From positions 331,994 to 395,993 of the forward strand of contig CAZJHH010000002.1 of NCBI GenBank assembly GCA_964545875.1: a DNA stretch of 64,000 nt. Reading direction: 5' to 3'. Below, one piece after another: positions 52,511-61,010 of the stretch; position 1 is the stretch's first letter, and the number at the start of each line of letters is the position of its first letter. Source of the DNA: DAIPKP01 sp964545875. GTDB taxonomy: Bacteria; Synergistota; Synergistia; Synergistales; Aminiphilaceae. The notes beneath the pieces were generated by a model. It saw nothing but the letters and a program-made list of their open reading frames with translations. It searched no databases and was not told the origin of the DNA. The position numbers were made by a program, and so were the translations under genes.

Positions 52511-54154
52511 TTAGTCTCCGAAACAACTTCCCCCAATGAACTCCCGAAGGATGGAGGTGTTCGGCACGTGATCCGAAGGAATGGCGGGAACGAATCGAAG
52601 CATGGCAAGCATCCGCTGGGCCTCTCCAAAGGCGGGAGAAGTTTCGGGAATCCGTCGCAGCAGAGGCTCCACATACCCTTTCAGAACCGGCAGCTCGTAA
52701 ACCAGGGCGGTATTGAACATGGCATCCGCCCGACACTGATAGGGAAAGATATAGTCGAAGGCTCCCTGATTCACTCCGGGCCACTGAAGAATGGTCATCT
52801 CGGGAGTTTTTCCCCGGGTACGGTAGTCTCTCACGAGCCTCCGGAAGAAACGGTTGTCCGTAGTGCTGGTTCGATTATGTCGATCCAGGCAAACTCCCGT
52901 GAGAGGGGAGATGAAAATGCCGAATTTCATTTCCTCCGGAACCGAATGGGTTATACGCTCGTTCAGCCCGTGAATACCTTCGACGATAAGCATATCTTTC
53001 TGGCCCAGTCTCAAAAGACGTCCCTTTTCCCGCTGCCCCGTAATAAAGTTGAATTTCGGAAGCTGGACTTCCCGTCCTTGGAGCAATTCGGAAAGCTGTT
53101 CGTTGATAAGGGGCACATCCAGGGCTTCGAGACACTCGAAGTTGTATTCCCCCTTCTCATCCCTGGGGGTATCCTCCCGGTTTACGAAATAGTCGTCCAG
53201 GGCGATGGCCACGGGATGGAATCCCATGCTCTGAAGCAGCACGCAGAGTCTCCGGGAAGTAGTGGTTTTTCCCGATGCAGAAGGCCCCGCCATACTGATA
53301 AGACGCACGGATCTTCGCTGTACGATTTCCTCGGCAATCCGGTTGAGACGCTGGTCGTGAAAAGCTTCGGAGACGAGCATGAGATCCAGGATTTTTCCAT
53401 CCACGATTTTCTCGTGAAGGTTCGCCATGGTGCTGACTCCCAGAATGTCCAGCCAGGAGCGAAACTCCTTGAACACCGACAAAAGCTTGGGTGCCGGCTG
53501 ATAGGGGGGAATGCTCCGGGGAAATTCTTCGGTGGGAAAGCGTAAGACCATACCGCCATCCTGGGGGGCCAGGTCGAAAACCGACACGTACCCTGAAGAA
53601 GGTGCCAGGGGAGCATAGAAAAGCCCGTAGGTTCCATCGCAGCGGTACAGTTCCACGGGATCCTGGACAGCCCAGCGCAGGAGGTTCGCCTTATCCTCGT
53701 TGTTCTGGGACATGAAAATTTTTACCGCCCGATCCAGGGAATGCACTTCCCGGCGAATGGGAACGTTTCGGCGAATAAGGTCGGTCATGAAGCTTTTGAT
53801 CTCCTCCACCTGCGCCGGGGTTATCTCTCCCGAAGGAGCCTCGCAAAAGTAGGCCTTGCTCAGAGAGTGCCGGATATCCACATCCTTTCCAAGCACCTTT
53901 CGGGAAGCGAAAATAAGGAGAAGCGAAAGGGTCCGCCGATAGACATTGAGTCCCTCCCGGCTCGTGGTATCCACAAGCTCTACCTCGGCGTTATCGTCCA
54001 ATGTCCAGTGAAGGGAACGAAGATATCCGTTCACCCGCCAGGCCACCACTTCGTCTTTCAAGGAAAGCCCCAGAGACTCGAGAACCTCCTGGCCCGTAAT
54101 GGTTTCTCTGAAGTGAAGACACCCTCGGTGCAATACGTTTACACAAAACGACAT
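52511..54154 (-). CDS. Nucleoside (uridine) kinase-like protein with ThrRS-like TGS/SAD N-terminus
   Basis: A 547-residue two-part protein. Residues 1-65 look like a TGS domain and ~95-200 like the threonyl/alanyl-tRNA synthetase second additional domain (HSLSKAYFCEAP). Residues ~283-480 form a uridine-kinase-like P-loop NTPase, with AGPSASGKTTTS at 289-300, ALDDYFVNREDTP, and LIVEGIHGLNERI. Proteins of this layout are annotated as nucleoside kinases in many anaerobes; their physiological substrate is unsettled. ATG 54154 follows GGAGGAGG, so the reading to 54280 is rejected. It is divergent from the FadR-type regulator. Confidence 0.88.
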   Translation of the reverse strand: MSFCVNVLHRGCLHFRETITGQEVLESLGLSLKDEVVAWRVNGYLRSLHWTLDDNAEVELVDTTSREGLNVYRRTLSLLLIFASRKVLGKDVDIRHSLSKAYFCEAPSGEITPAQVEEIKSFMTDLIRRNVPIRREVHSLDRAVKIFMSQNNEDKANLLRWAVQDPVELYRCDGTYGLFYAPLAPSSGYVSVFDLAPQDGGMVLRFPTEEFPRSIPPYQPAPKLLSVFKEFRSWLDILGVSTMANLHEKIVDGKILDLMLVSEAFHDQRLNRIAEEIVQRRSVRLISMAGPSASGKTTTSRRLCVLLQSMGFHPVAIALDDYFVNREDTPRDEKGEYNFECLEALDVPLINEQLSELLQGREVQLPKFNFITGQREKGRLLRLGQKDMLIVEGIHGLNERITHSVPEEMKFGIFISPLTGVCLDRHNRTSTTDNRFFRRLVRDYRTRGKTPEMTILQWPGVNQGAFDYIFPYQCRADAMFNTALVYELPVLKGYVEPLLRRIPETSPAFGEAQRMLAMLRFVPAIPSDHVPNTSILREFIGGSCFGD

Positions 54155-54335
54155 GAAACTCCTCCTCCATTCTCCGTTTCTCCCGGATTTCCCCGGATAG
54201 CACACAGGAACAGTCTTTTCAAACAGTGACATGAGAAATTCCTGGGAGTCTCGAAAAGGTGCGATTTCGGACCTCCTCATATTGTACCTTCTTCACCGTT
54301 CTTGCCAAGAGAAAAGACGTACGGGCGCATTTCCT

Positions 54336-54385
54336 CTGGGCGGTCCGCCAGTATACACAAAAAATACTCTTTTCGGTCCGACCAA
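54336..54385. promoter_or_regulatory. FadR/PdhR-like operator candidates in the divergent region
   Basis: TTCGGTCCGACCAA (54372-54385) matches the GGTnnnACC half-site pattern of FCD-type GntR regulators. A palindrome GGCGGTCCGCC lies at about 54338-54348 and a third GGCGGTCCAGAC at 54572-54583, just after the regulator's own -10. They flank a possible minus-strand -10 (TATACT, 54350-54355) for the kinase-like gene. These are reasonable binding sites for the regulator encoded at 54597; that is inference. The 442-base gap holds no gene. Confidence 0.45.
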
Positions 54386-54534
54386 ATGAGATAATTATAC
54401 TCTTAAAAGCCGAGACTTTTTCTCGAAAATAGAAGAATCCTCCTTATTTTGCAGGCTTTTAGAGTGCCATAAACTTACCGTGAACAATAACGCTGCGGCA
54501 AATTGCGCACAATTGCAAGACTTCTCGATAACCC

Positions 54535-54563
54535 TTGCACAAATAGGTCGAAAAAGGTATAAA
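54535..54563 (+). promoter_or_regulatory. Promoter for the FadR-type regulator and downstream genes
   Basis: TTGCAC and TATAAA are separated by exactly 17 bases, 33 bases before the regulator ATG. The operator-like GGCGGTCCAGAC sits over the expected transcription start, which would suit autoregulation. Confidence 0.7.
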
Positions 54564-54596
54564 GTGTACTAGGCGGTCCAGACAGGAGGCGACGGG

Positions 54597-55316
54597 ATGA
54601 CCGAGAAAAAGGTACGCCAGACACGCATATACGAAAAGGTGGTGGAAGAGCTCAAGGGTTTCATCAGCACGGGCTCTCTCCGCCCGGGAGAACCTCTTCC
54701 TCCGGAACGGCAACTCATGGAGGATATCGGCGTAAGCCGAAGTTCTCTCCGAGAGGCCTTTCGGGTTCTGGAGCTGATGGGACTCATCGAGAGCATTCCC
54801 GGCAAGGGGCGTTTCGTTCGAAAACCCCGCAAGGAGACAGGAGCTCCCATACGAACGGAACAGCTTGAGGATAACGCCATTCTCGAGCTTATGGAAGCCC
54901 GGAGAGTTCTCGACCCCGCCATCGCCGCAGAAGCGGCACGCCGGGCCTTTCCATCGGATCTCACCAAGCTCCGGAGACTCCTCTCTCCTCCCTCTCAGGA
55001 AGGCATGGAAGAGATCGAGTTCCGGGCAAAAACGGACTTCAACTTCCACTATGCCCTGGCGGAAGCCACAAAGAACTTCGTCTTCGTCAACATTGTAAAG
55101 ATGACCTTCAACCTGATTATGGCCACCCACGAGCGCATCTACACGCTTTTAAGCGACAAAGAGGCCTACATCAACGAGCACCGGGTCATCTACGAGGCTA
55201 TTCTGGATCATGATCCCGAAAAAGCCTCCCAGGCGGCGCATCGGCACATCGAGCGGATTTACCGAAATCTCCAGGACTCCATCGCCCTGGAGGAGTCGAA
55301 TCAAACGGCACCGTAA
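54597..55316 (+). CDS. GntR-family regulator, FadR/FCD subfamily
   Basis: A 239-residue regulator. The winged helix-turn-helix is at about 8-75 (IYEKVVEELKGFISTGSL, PPERQLMEDIGVSRSSLREA) and the FCD ligand domain follows. Asp and His residues that usually bind a metal are in place (DFNFHYALAEAT, AYINEHRVIYEAI, AAHRHIERI). FCD regulators usually sense small carboxylates, which fits the tricarboxylate-type genes that follow. It reads into the HD gene after 33 bases. AGGAGG precedes ATG 54597. Confidence 0.92.
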   Translation: MTEKKVRQTRIYEKVVEELKGFISTGSLRPGEPLPPERQLMEDIGVSRSSLREAFRVLELMGLIESIPGKGRFVRKPRKETGAPIRTEQLEDNAILELMEARRVLDPAIAAEAARRAFPSDLTKLRRLLSPPSQEGMEEIEFRAKTDFNFHYALAEATKNFVFVNIVKMTFNLIMATHERIYTLLSDKEAYINEHRVIYEAILDHDPEKASQAAHRHIERIYRNLQDSIALEESNQTAP

Positions 55317-55349
55317 TTGGTGTCTTATATTCCGAGGAGGGATTGCATT

Positions 55350-55904
55350 ATGAAAGACCGTATCAGAAAGTGTTTTCCGGAAATCGAATGGATTAAAGAC
55401 AAGGATCTCCAGGAGAAAGTGGTAGTCACCTTTGAGGATGCTCTGAAAATCGGCGGATGGGAACCCGAAGACATGGCAAAAATTCCTTTTACCCTTCTCA
55501 TCAAGGATTGCCCCGCATCCTTCCTCACCCATACCCGGGGAGTCACCCGGATCTGCAAGGTCGCCATGGACGAATATAACGTTCTTTACAAGGACGAGGG
55601 CGGTTTTTGCCTGAATAACGACGTTCTCATCGCCGCCGCCCTTCTTCACGACGTGGGCAAGCTGGTGGAATACGAGCGCAATGCCGAAGGCAAGGTCGTA
55701 AAATCCAAGATGGGCAAGGATCTGCGCCATCCCTTCTCGGGCACTGCTCTTGCCATGAAAAACGGCATTTCCTCCGAAATTTGTCACTGCATTGCCGTAC
55801 ACGCCGGAGAAGGCGACGGAAGATACCGCTCTCCCGAAGGCGTCATGGTCAACAAGGCAGACTTTATGAACTTCGAGACTATCAAGTCTTTCATGGGGAT
55901 CTAG
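55350..55904 (+). CDS. HD-domain phosphohydrolase-like protein
   Basis: A 184-residue protein with the HD metal-hydrolase signature: H61 in LTHTRG, H100-D101 in LLHDVGK, then RHPFSG, AVHAGEG and NKADFMNFE. The family cleaves phosphates of nucleotides or related compounds. The substrate is unknown. Its place between a carboxylate-type regulator and two hydratase pairs suggests a housekeeping or repair role for that pathway, but nothing in the sequence proves it. GAGGAGGG precedes ATG 55350. Confidence 0.85.
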   Translation: MKDRIRKCFPEIEWIKDKDLQEKVVVTFEDALKIGGWEPEDMAKIPFTLLIKDCPASFLTHTRGVTRICKVAMDEYNVLYKDEGGFCLNNDVLIAAALLHDVGKLVEYERNAEGKVVKSKMGKDLRHPFSGTALAMKNGISSEICHCIAVHAGEGDGRYRSPEGVMVNKADFMNFETIKSFMGI

Positions 55905-55972
55905 AGAATTCCGGAATTTTCCCTTCCAGATAGCAAAAGAGCAGCTGTCTATTTTATTCAGGAGGTGTCGGC

Positions 55973-57256
55973 ATGGGTAAGACGATGATCGAAAAGATCA
56001 TTCAGCGAGCATCCGGAAAGGATGCGAAGGTAGGAGACCGGGTATGGTGCAATATCGACCTTTCCACCGCCCGGGATTTCGGAGGAGCCAACTGCGTGCT
56101 GCAGTTCGAGGAAATCACCGAAAAAAAGGTCAAGGTCTGGGATCCCGAGAAGGTGGCCTTTACCTTCGACCTTCAGGCTCCGGCTCACACGGAAAAAGTT
56201 TCGAACAACCAGAAGATCATCCGGGAATTTGCTAAAAAACAGGGAATTTCCAAAGTTTTCGACGTTAATCACGGCATCGGGCAGCACGTACTTCTGGAGA
56301 ACGGCCATGTACGCCCTGGAGACGTTATTCTCGGCACGGATAGCCACATGAACCTTCTGGGCGCCGTAGGAGCCTTCGCCACCGGAGTGGGCAACACGGA
56401 CATCGTAGCCTCCTGGTTCGAGGGCACCAACTGGTTCCGGGTTCCCGAAAGCATGAAAGTTACCGTAAAAGGCTCCTTCGCCAAGGGCGTCTGCATGCGG
56501 GACTTCCTCACGTTCGTGGTGGGCGACCTCGGCGCGGCGGGGATGTTCTTCCGCTCCACGGAGTTCACCGGCCCCACCATCGAGAAGGCCAGCCTGGCGG
56601 ACCGGATCACCCTCTGTTCCATGGTTACCGAGATGAGCGGCAAAGTCGGTCTCATTCTCCCCAGCGGAGATGTCCTCGAATGGCTCGCAGGCCGGGCAGG
56701 GGACGTGGTTCGGGAACGCGTGGAAGCCATCAAACCCGATGCGGATGCGGTCTATGTGGAAGAGCTTTCCTACGACGTAAGCGACCTGGAGCCCATGGCC
56801 TCCTGTCCCGATGCACCGGATAACGTCAAGAAGGTCAAGGAAGTGGCGGGAAATCCCATCGACCAGGTACACATCGGCTCCTGCTCCAACGGACGCTACG
56901 AGGACATCAAAGCTGCCTACGACATTCTCAAAGCTGCGGGCTTTCCCCAGGTTGCCTCCTCTTGCCGCACCATCATCACCCCCAGCACCACCGAAGTGAT
57001 GAAGCAGTGTGTTAAGGAGGGATTTGTCGGGGCCTTTTTGGAGGCGGGAATCGTCTTCACCAACCCCACCTGCTCCCTCTGCACGGCGGAGCACTACGGA
57101 GCTCTCCCCAGCGGGGATGTGGGAATTTCCACCACCAACCGGAACTTCATCGGCAAGGTGGGCAAGGGAAGTCATACCTACCTCATGAGCCCCATGTCTG
57201 CCATGGCCTCGGCTATCCGCGGGGTTATCACGGATCCCCGGGATATTCTCGGTTAG
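55973..57256 (+). CDS. Aconitase-family hydratase large subunit, divergent active site
   Basis: A 427-residue LeuC/homoaconitase-type large subunit. The [4Fe-4S] ligands are C304 (IGSCSNG), C367 and C370 (PTCSLC). Two catalytic spots differ from the family. The usual Asp-His (DHxxP) is D66-L67 in FDLQAP. The usual His-Gln (GxxHQV) reads Gln-His (GIGQHV, 101-106). GTDSH at 121-125 is kept, but Met follows instead of Thr. It should dehydrate or rehydrate a hydroxy di- or tricarboxylic acid; these changes suggest a substrate other than isopropylmalate or citrate. CAGGAGG precedes the ATG. Its small subunit is next. Confidence 0.88.
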   Translation: MGKTMIEKIIQRASGKDAKVGDRVWCNIDLSTARDFGGANCVLQFEEITEKKVKVWDPEKVAFTFDLQAPAHTEKVSNNQKIIREFAKKQGISKVFDVNHGIGQHVLLENGHVRPGDVILGTDSHMNLLGAVGAFATGVGNTDIVASWFEGTNWFRVPESMKVTVKGSFAKGVCMRDFLTFVVGDLGAAGMFFRSTEFTGPTIEKASLADRITLCSMVTEMSGKVGLILPSGDVLEWLAGRAGDVVRERVEAIKPDADAVYVEELSYDVSDLEPMASCPDAPDNVKKVKEVAGNPIDQVHIGSCSNGRYEDIKAAYDILKAAGFPQVASSCRTIITPSTTEVMKQCVKEGFVGAFLEAGIVFTNPTCSLCTAEHYGALPSGDVGISTTNRNFIGKVGKGSHTYLMSPMSAMASAIRGVITDPRDILG

Positions 57257-57278
57257 GATGGAAGAAGGAGGAACGATG

Positions 57279-57788
57279 ATGAAAGATACAATCCTTCGCG
57301 GACGGGCCTGGGTTTTCGCGGATGACGTAGATACGGACCTTATCTACCACAATAAATATCTCGCCGAAACGGACCCCAAGCAGATGCCCCAGTATTCTTT
57401 TGAATACTACCCCGGCAAGGAACATTTTGCCAAGGAAGTAAAGCCCGGAGATATCGTGGTAGCGGGACGCAACTTCGGCTGCGGCTCCTCCCGGGAACAC
57501 GCTGTGTATTGTCTGAAATATGCGGGAGTTCCCGTAGTGCTGGCAGACTCCTTCTCCCGGATCTACTACCGTAATGCGGTGAACAACGGTTATCCCGTAC
57601 TTTTCGCTCCCGGAGTTGCCAAGATGTTCAAGGACGGGGACGAGATCGAAGTGGATATGGCCACGGGGACCATTACAAACCTCACCACGGGCAAATCCAT
57701 GCATGGAGACGCCGTGGCTGATCTGGAAAAGGACATTATGGCCGCCGGGGGACTCATCGAGTATCTCAAGTCCAAGGCAGTCAAGTAG
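57279..57788 (+). CDS. Aconitase-family hydratase small subunit, pair 1
   Basis: A 169-residue LeuD-type swivel-domain subunit, partner of the large subunit encoded just before. It has DDVDTDLIYHNKYL, the active-site NFGCGSSREHAV with the catalytic Ser, and FSRIYYRNAVNNGYPV. The substrate-recognition loop after the DTD motif reads YLAE (27-30), where homoaconitases carry YLRT with an Arg for the distal carboxylate. I chose ATG 57279, 7 bases after AAGGAGG; ATGs at 57258 and 57276 are also in frame. Confidence 0.88.
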   Translation: MKDTILRGRAWVFADDVDTDLIYHNKYLAETDPKQMPQYSFEYYPGKEHFAKEVKPGDIVVAGRNFGCGSSREHAVYCLKYAGVPVVLADSFSRIYYRNAVNNGYPVLFAPGVAKMFKDGDEIEVDMATGTITNLTTGKSMHGDAVADLEKDIMAAGGLIEYLKSKAVK

Positions 57789-57798
57789 GAGGCGTAAA

Positions 57799-59055
57799 AT
57801 GGGCAAAACGTTCGCTGAAAAGGTTCTCGGCAAATTTGCCAAAAAGGACGTAGTGGCGGGAGAAGTCGTCACCGTGGAACCTCATTTCTGCATGAGCCAC
57901 GACAACGCAGCCCCCATAGCCAAGAGCTTCAAGAAAATCGGCGTGAGCAAGGTCTGGGATCCGAGCCACATCGTTTTCATCCTGGATCATGCGGTGCCCG
58001 CTCCCTCGGATAAACACGCCATCAACCACTACGAGATTCGAGAGTTCGTGCAGGAACAGGGTATTCCCAACTTCTACGACGTTACCAGCAAGGGCGGCGT
58101 CTGTCATCAGGTCATGTGCGAGGAAGGTTTCGCCCTTCCGGGGCTCATCATGGTGGGCAGCGACAGTCACACTTGCACATACGGAGCCTACGGCGCCTTC
58201 TCCACCGGTATCGGCCGCACCGAGATGGCCGCTACCTGGGCCACCGGAAACATCTGGTTCAAGGTTCCGGACAGCATGAAGATCACCGTCAAGGGGACGC
58301 TTCCCAAGGGAGTGACCTCCAAGGATCTCATTCTCAAGATCATCGGGGATATCAAGGCGGACGGAGCGGATTACATGTCCGTGGAGTTCCACGGCCCCGG
58401 CATCGAAGCCATGTCCGTGGCGGAACGCATGACCCTTACCAACATGGGCATCGAGATGGGAGCCAAAAATGCGGTATGCCCTCCGGACGCCAAGGTCATG
58501 GCGGCCATCGAAGGCAAGCAGAAAACCAAGGATTGGGAGGCCATCTGGGCGGACGAGGATGCCACATACGTCCAGGAGCTGAACTACGATCTGGGAGATC
58601 TCGTGCCATGCGTGGCGAAACCCCACACGGTGGATAATTACGCTCCCATCGACGAAATGAAGGGACAGAAAATTCATCAGGCCTTCCTCGGAAGCTGCAC
58701 CAATGGTCGCATCGAAGACCTTCAGGCGGCGGCGAAGGTTCTCAAGGGTAAGACCGTGGCGGTACGCACCGTGGTGATTCCCGCCTCCTGGAAAGTCTAC
58801 CGTCAGGCCATGAAGGAAGGACTTCTGGATATTTTCCTCGATGCGGGCTGTGTCATCTGTAACCCCGGCTGCGGCCCCTGCATGGGAAACCACGAAGGTA
58901 TTCTTGCCCCCGGAGAGGTCTGCATCTCCACGGCGAACCGGAACTTCCAGGGGCGCATGGGGAATAAGGAGAGTTTCATCTATCTTGCCAGCCCCCTCAC
59001 CGTGGCAGCCTCGGCACTCAAAGGCGAATTTGCGGATCCCCGGGAGGTGCTGTAA
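57799..59055 (+). CDS. Aconitase-family hydratase large subunit, canonical, pair 2
   Basis: A 418-residue large subunit like LeuC/homoaconitase, paralogous with the one at 55973 but with all usual residues: D63-H64 (LDHAVP), H103-Q104 (VCHQV), SDSHTCTYGA at 121-130, and iron-sulfur Cys in LGSCTNGR and CNPGCGPC. It could serve as the citrate/isocitrate aconitase of this cluster, or act on homoaconitate or isopropylmalate. TAGGAGG precedes ATG 57799; the upstream reading to 57616 overlaps the small subunit and is rejected. Confidence 0.9.
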   Translation: MGKTFAEKVLGKFAKKDVVAGEVVTVEPHFCMSHDNAAPIAKSFKKIGVSKVWDPSHIVFILDHAVPAPSDKHAINHYEIREFVQEQGIPNFYDVTSKGGVCHQVMCEEGFALPGLIMVGSDSHTCTYGAYGAFSTGIGRTEMAATWATGNIWFKVPDSMKITVKGTLPKGVTSKDLILKIIGDIKADGADYMSVEFHGPGIEAMSVAERMTLTNMGIEMGAKNAVCPPDAKVMAAIEGKQKTKDWEAIWADEDATYVQELNYDLGDLVPCVAKPHTVDNYAPIDEMKGQKIHQAFLGSCTNGRIEDLQAAAKVLKGKTVAVRTVVIPASWKVYRQAMKEGLLDIFLDAGCVICNPGCGPCMGNHEGILAPGEVCISTANRNFQGRMGNKESFIYLASPLTVAASALKGEFADPREVL

Positions 59056-59057
59056 TT

Positions 59058-59552
59058 ATGAAAATCACAGGAAAAGTCTGGAAGTACGGTGACGACGTCA
59101 ACACGGACGTGATCTTCCCCGGCAAATACACCTACACCATCAAGGAGCGTTCCGAGATGGCCAAGGTGGCTCTGGAGGATCTCGATCCGGAGTTTACCAA
59201 AAACGCACAGCCCGGAGACATCATCGTGGGAGGCAAGAACTGGGGCTGCGGTTCCAGCCGGGAGCAGGCGGTAAGCTGTCTCAAGGAACGGGGCATCGGA
59301 GCCATCATCGCCAAGGGCTTCGCCCGAATCTACTACCGCAACTGTCTCAACGAAGGGCTCCCCATTGTGGTAAGCCCCCAGGCGGTGGATGCCATCAATG
59401 CGGGGGAAGAAGTTACGGTGGATTTCGATGCGGGCAAGGTAATCACCTCCAAGGGAGAATTTGCCTTTCCTCCCTATCCGGATTTCGTGAAGGGTCTCAT
59501 CGAAGACGGCGGGCTCATTCCCCACGTGCGTAAATCTCTGGGTATCGACTAA
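59058..59552 (+). CDS. Aconitase-family hydratase small subunit, pair 2
   Basis: A 164-residue LeuD-type subunit pairing with the large subunit 2 bases upstream. It has DDVNTDVIFPGKY, NWGCGSSREQAV with the catalytic Ser, and FARIYYRNCLNEGLP. The recognition loop reads YTYT (24-27), different from pair 1 (YLAE) and from the YLRT/YLVY loops I recall for homoaconitase and isopropylmalate isomerase. So the two pairs probably act on different acids. Confidence 0.9.
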   Translation: MKITGKVWKYGDDVNTDVIFPGKYTYTIKERSEMAKVALEDLDPEFTKNAQPGDIIVGGKNWGCGSSREQAVSCLKERGIGAIIAKGFARIYYRNCLNEGLPIVVSPQAVDAINAGEEVTVDFDAGKVITSKGEFAFPPYPDFVKGLIEDGGLIPHVRKSLGID

Positions 59553-59578
59553 GCCAGGTATTCTAAAAACATAGTTTC

Positions 59579-59599
59579 CCGGGGGCCCTCAGGCCCCCG
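59579..59599 (+). other. GC-rich intercistronic hairpin
   Basis: A CGGGGGCC/GGCCCCCG stem with a 4-base loop between the hydratase and the dehydrogenase genes. There is no T-tract, so it is more likely an mRNA processing or stability element than a terminator. Confidence 0.5.
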
Positions 59600-59624
59600 A
59601 CAATAACCAAGGAGGTTAGACCTT

Positions 59625-60878
59625 ATGGCTGACAATCGTAACGTTATGCAGGTAAAGGAAAAGAAGGATCGCTACCAGGTATGCTATATTCCCGGAGACC
59701 ACTCGGGATTCGACGTCATGGAGGGTTGCATGATCGTCATGGAAGCCCTAAATCTTCCCATAGACTGGGTACGGGCGGACATGGGCTGGTGCATGTGGGA
59801 AGAGACATGCGCCAAGTATCCCGAAGGAGACGAGCGGCGCAACACAGTTCCTCAGGAGACCCGGGATGTCATCCGCAACACCGATGCCACTCTCATGGCG
59901 GCCATTACCTCCAAATCCGGCGTAAAGGGCTTTAAATCCGCCATTCTTCAGATGCGGCAGCTCTTCGACCTCTACATCAACATCCGCCCCGCCAAGCTCA
60001 TGCCCGGCATCTCCTGCCCCCTCAAGGGAGATCCCAACATCGACCTGGTCTTCTTCCGGGAAAACACGGAAGACCTCTACTCCGCCGTGGAATGGCGCCC
60101 CCTCCCCAAGGAATTCTACGACCTGCACCCCGGCATGGAACGGTTCAAAACCAAGGGTGAGACCGCCGTTTCCTGGCGGGTCTTCTCTGAAGAGGGATGC
60201 GAACGTATCATCCGGGCGGCCTTCGAGTACGCCAAGGCTACGGGGCGCAAGAGCGTTACCAACTGCAACAAGGCCAACGTTATCCGGGCCACCGACGGCA
60301 TGATGAAGGAAATCTTCTTCAAGGTCGCCAAGGATTATCCCGAGATCAAGGCCACCGAAGAGAACGCCGACGCCACCGCCATGTGGTTCATCAAGAATCC
60401 TCAGAATTACGAAGTCGTAGTGGCCTCCAACGTCTTTGGGGATATTCTTTCGGACGAAGCGTCCCAGCTCATCGGCGGGCTCGGATTCTCCCCCAGCGGC
60501 AACATCGGCAAGGAAGCGGCCCTCTTCGAGCCCAGCCACGGCTCGGCTCCCAAGTACGCCCACCAGTATAAGCTGAATCCTTGCGGGCTTCTTCTCACCG
60601 CCAAGATGATGCTGGAGTACCTGCGCCTGGACGACAAGGCGGCCCTTCTCGAGAAGGCCATCGGCGAAGTTCTCGTGGAAGGCAAGGATCTTACCTATGA
60701 TATCTTCCGCGACCGGGGCGACAAGGATTGGGAAACCAAGGCAGTCTCCACCCTGGAAATGTCCAAGGCTATTGCCCGGAAAATCGATCCCGCCTTCGAC
60801 AAACGGGCGGAGGAAGTAGCCGCCAAGGCCAAAGAGATGTGCGCCTGGCAGCATTTGAAGGGACAGGAAGCGTACTAA
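59625..60878 (+). CDS. Isocitrate/isopropylmalate dehydrogenase family, NADP-isocitrate-dehydrogenase-like
   Basis: A 417-residue oxidative-decarboxylase-family enzyme aligning with E. coli Icd. Substrate-site residues by alignment are S105, R111, R121, R145 and Y152. Metal ligands are D249, D273 and D277. The adenine-site pair is K310-Y311 (HGSAPKYA), the NADP type. The Asn that E. coli uses beside the Ser is Ile107 here (KSAILQMR), so substrate binding may differ. In this cluster it may run as a reductive carboxylase of 2-oxoglutarate. AAGGAGG precedes ATG 59625. Confidence 0.88.
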   Translation: MADNRNVMQVKEKKDRYQVCYIPGDHSGFDVMEGCMIVMEALNLPIDWVRADMGWCMWEETCAKYPEGDERRNTVPQETRDVIRNTDATLMAAITSKSGVKGFKSAILQMRQLFDLYINIRPAKLMPGISCPLKGDPNIDLVFFRENTEDLYSAVEWRPLPKEFYDLHPGMERFKTKGETAVSWRVFSEEGCERIIRAAFEYAKATGRKSVTNCNKANVIRATDGMMKEIFFKVAKDYPEIKATEENADATAMWFIKNPQNYEVVVASNVFGDILSDEASQLIGGLGFSPSGNIGKEAALFEPSHGSAPKYAHQYKLNPCGLLLTAKMMLEYLRLDDKAALLEKAIGEVLVEGKDLTYDIFRDRGDKDWETKAVSTLEMSKAIARKIDPAFDKRAEEVAAKAKEMCAWQHLKGQEAY

Positions 60879-60940
60879 ACAAGAATCGTGTCCGGGGATA
60901 ACGAGGGGGTTCCCCCCTGCCCCGCAGCGGGAAGACCTCA

Positions 60941-60966
60941 AGGGGGCCTTCGGGCCCCCTGTTTTG
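60941..60966 (+). terminator. Terminator-like hairpin between dehydrogenase and citD
   Basis: An AGGGGGCC/GGCCCCCT stem with a TTCG loop, followed by GTTTTG. The T-tract is short, so it may only reduce read-through into citDEF. A smaller GGGGG/CCCCC hairpin lies just before it. Confidence 0.6.
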
Positions 60967-61010
60967 TGATCTGCCAAGGATCACCAGGACACACGGAGGA
61001 GGGAATTTTT

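Noticed and set aside
55958..57175. Minus-strand frame of 405 codons
   Set aside because: Shadow of the aconitase-family large subunit gene; His- and Gly-rich, no family features.
59748..60977. Minus-strand frame of 409 codons
   Set aside because: Shadow of the dehydrogenase gene.
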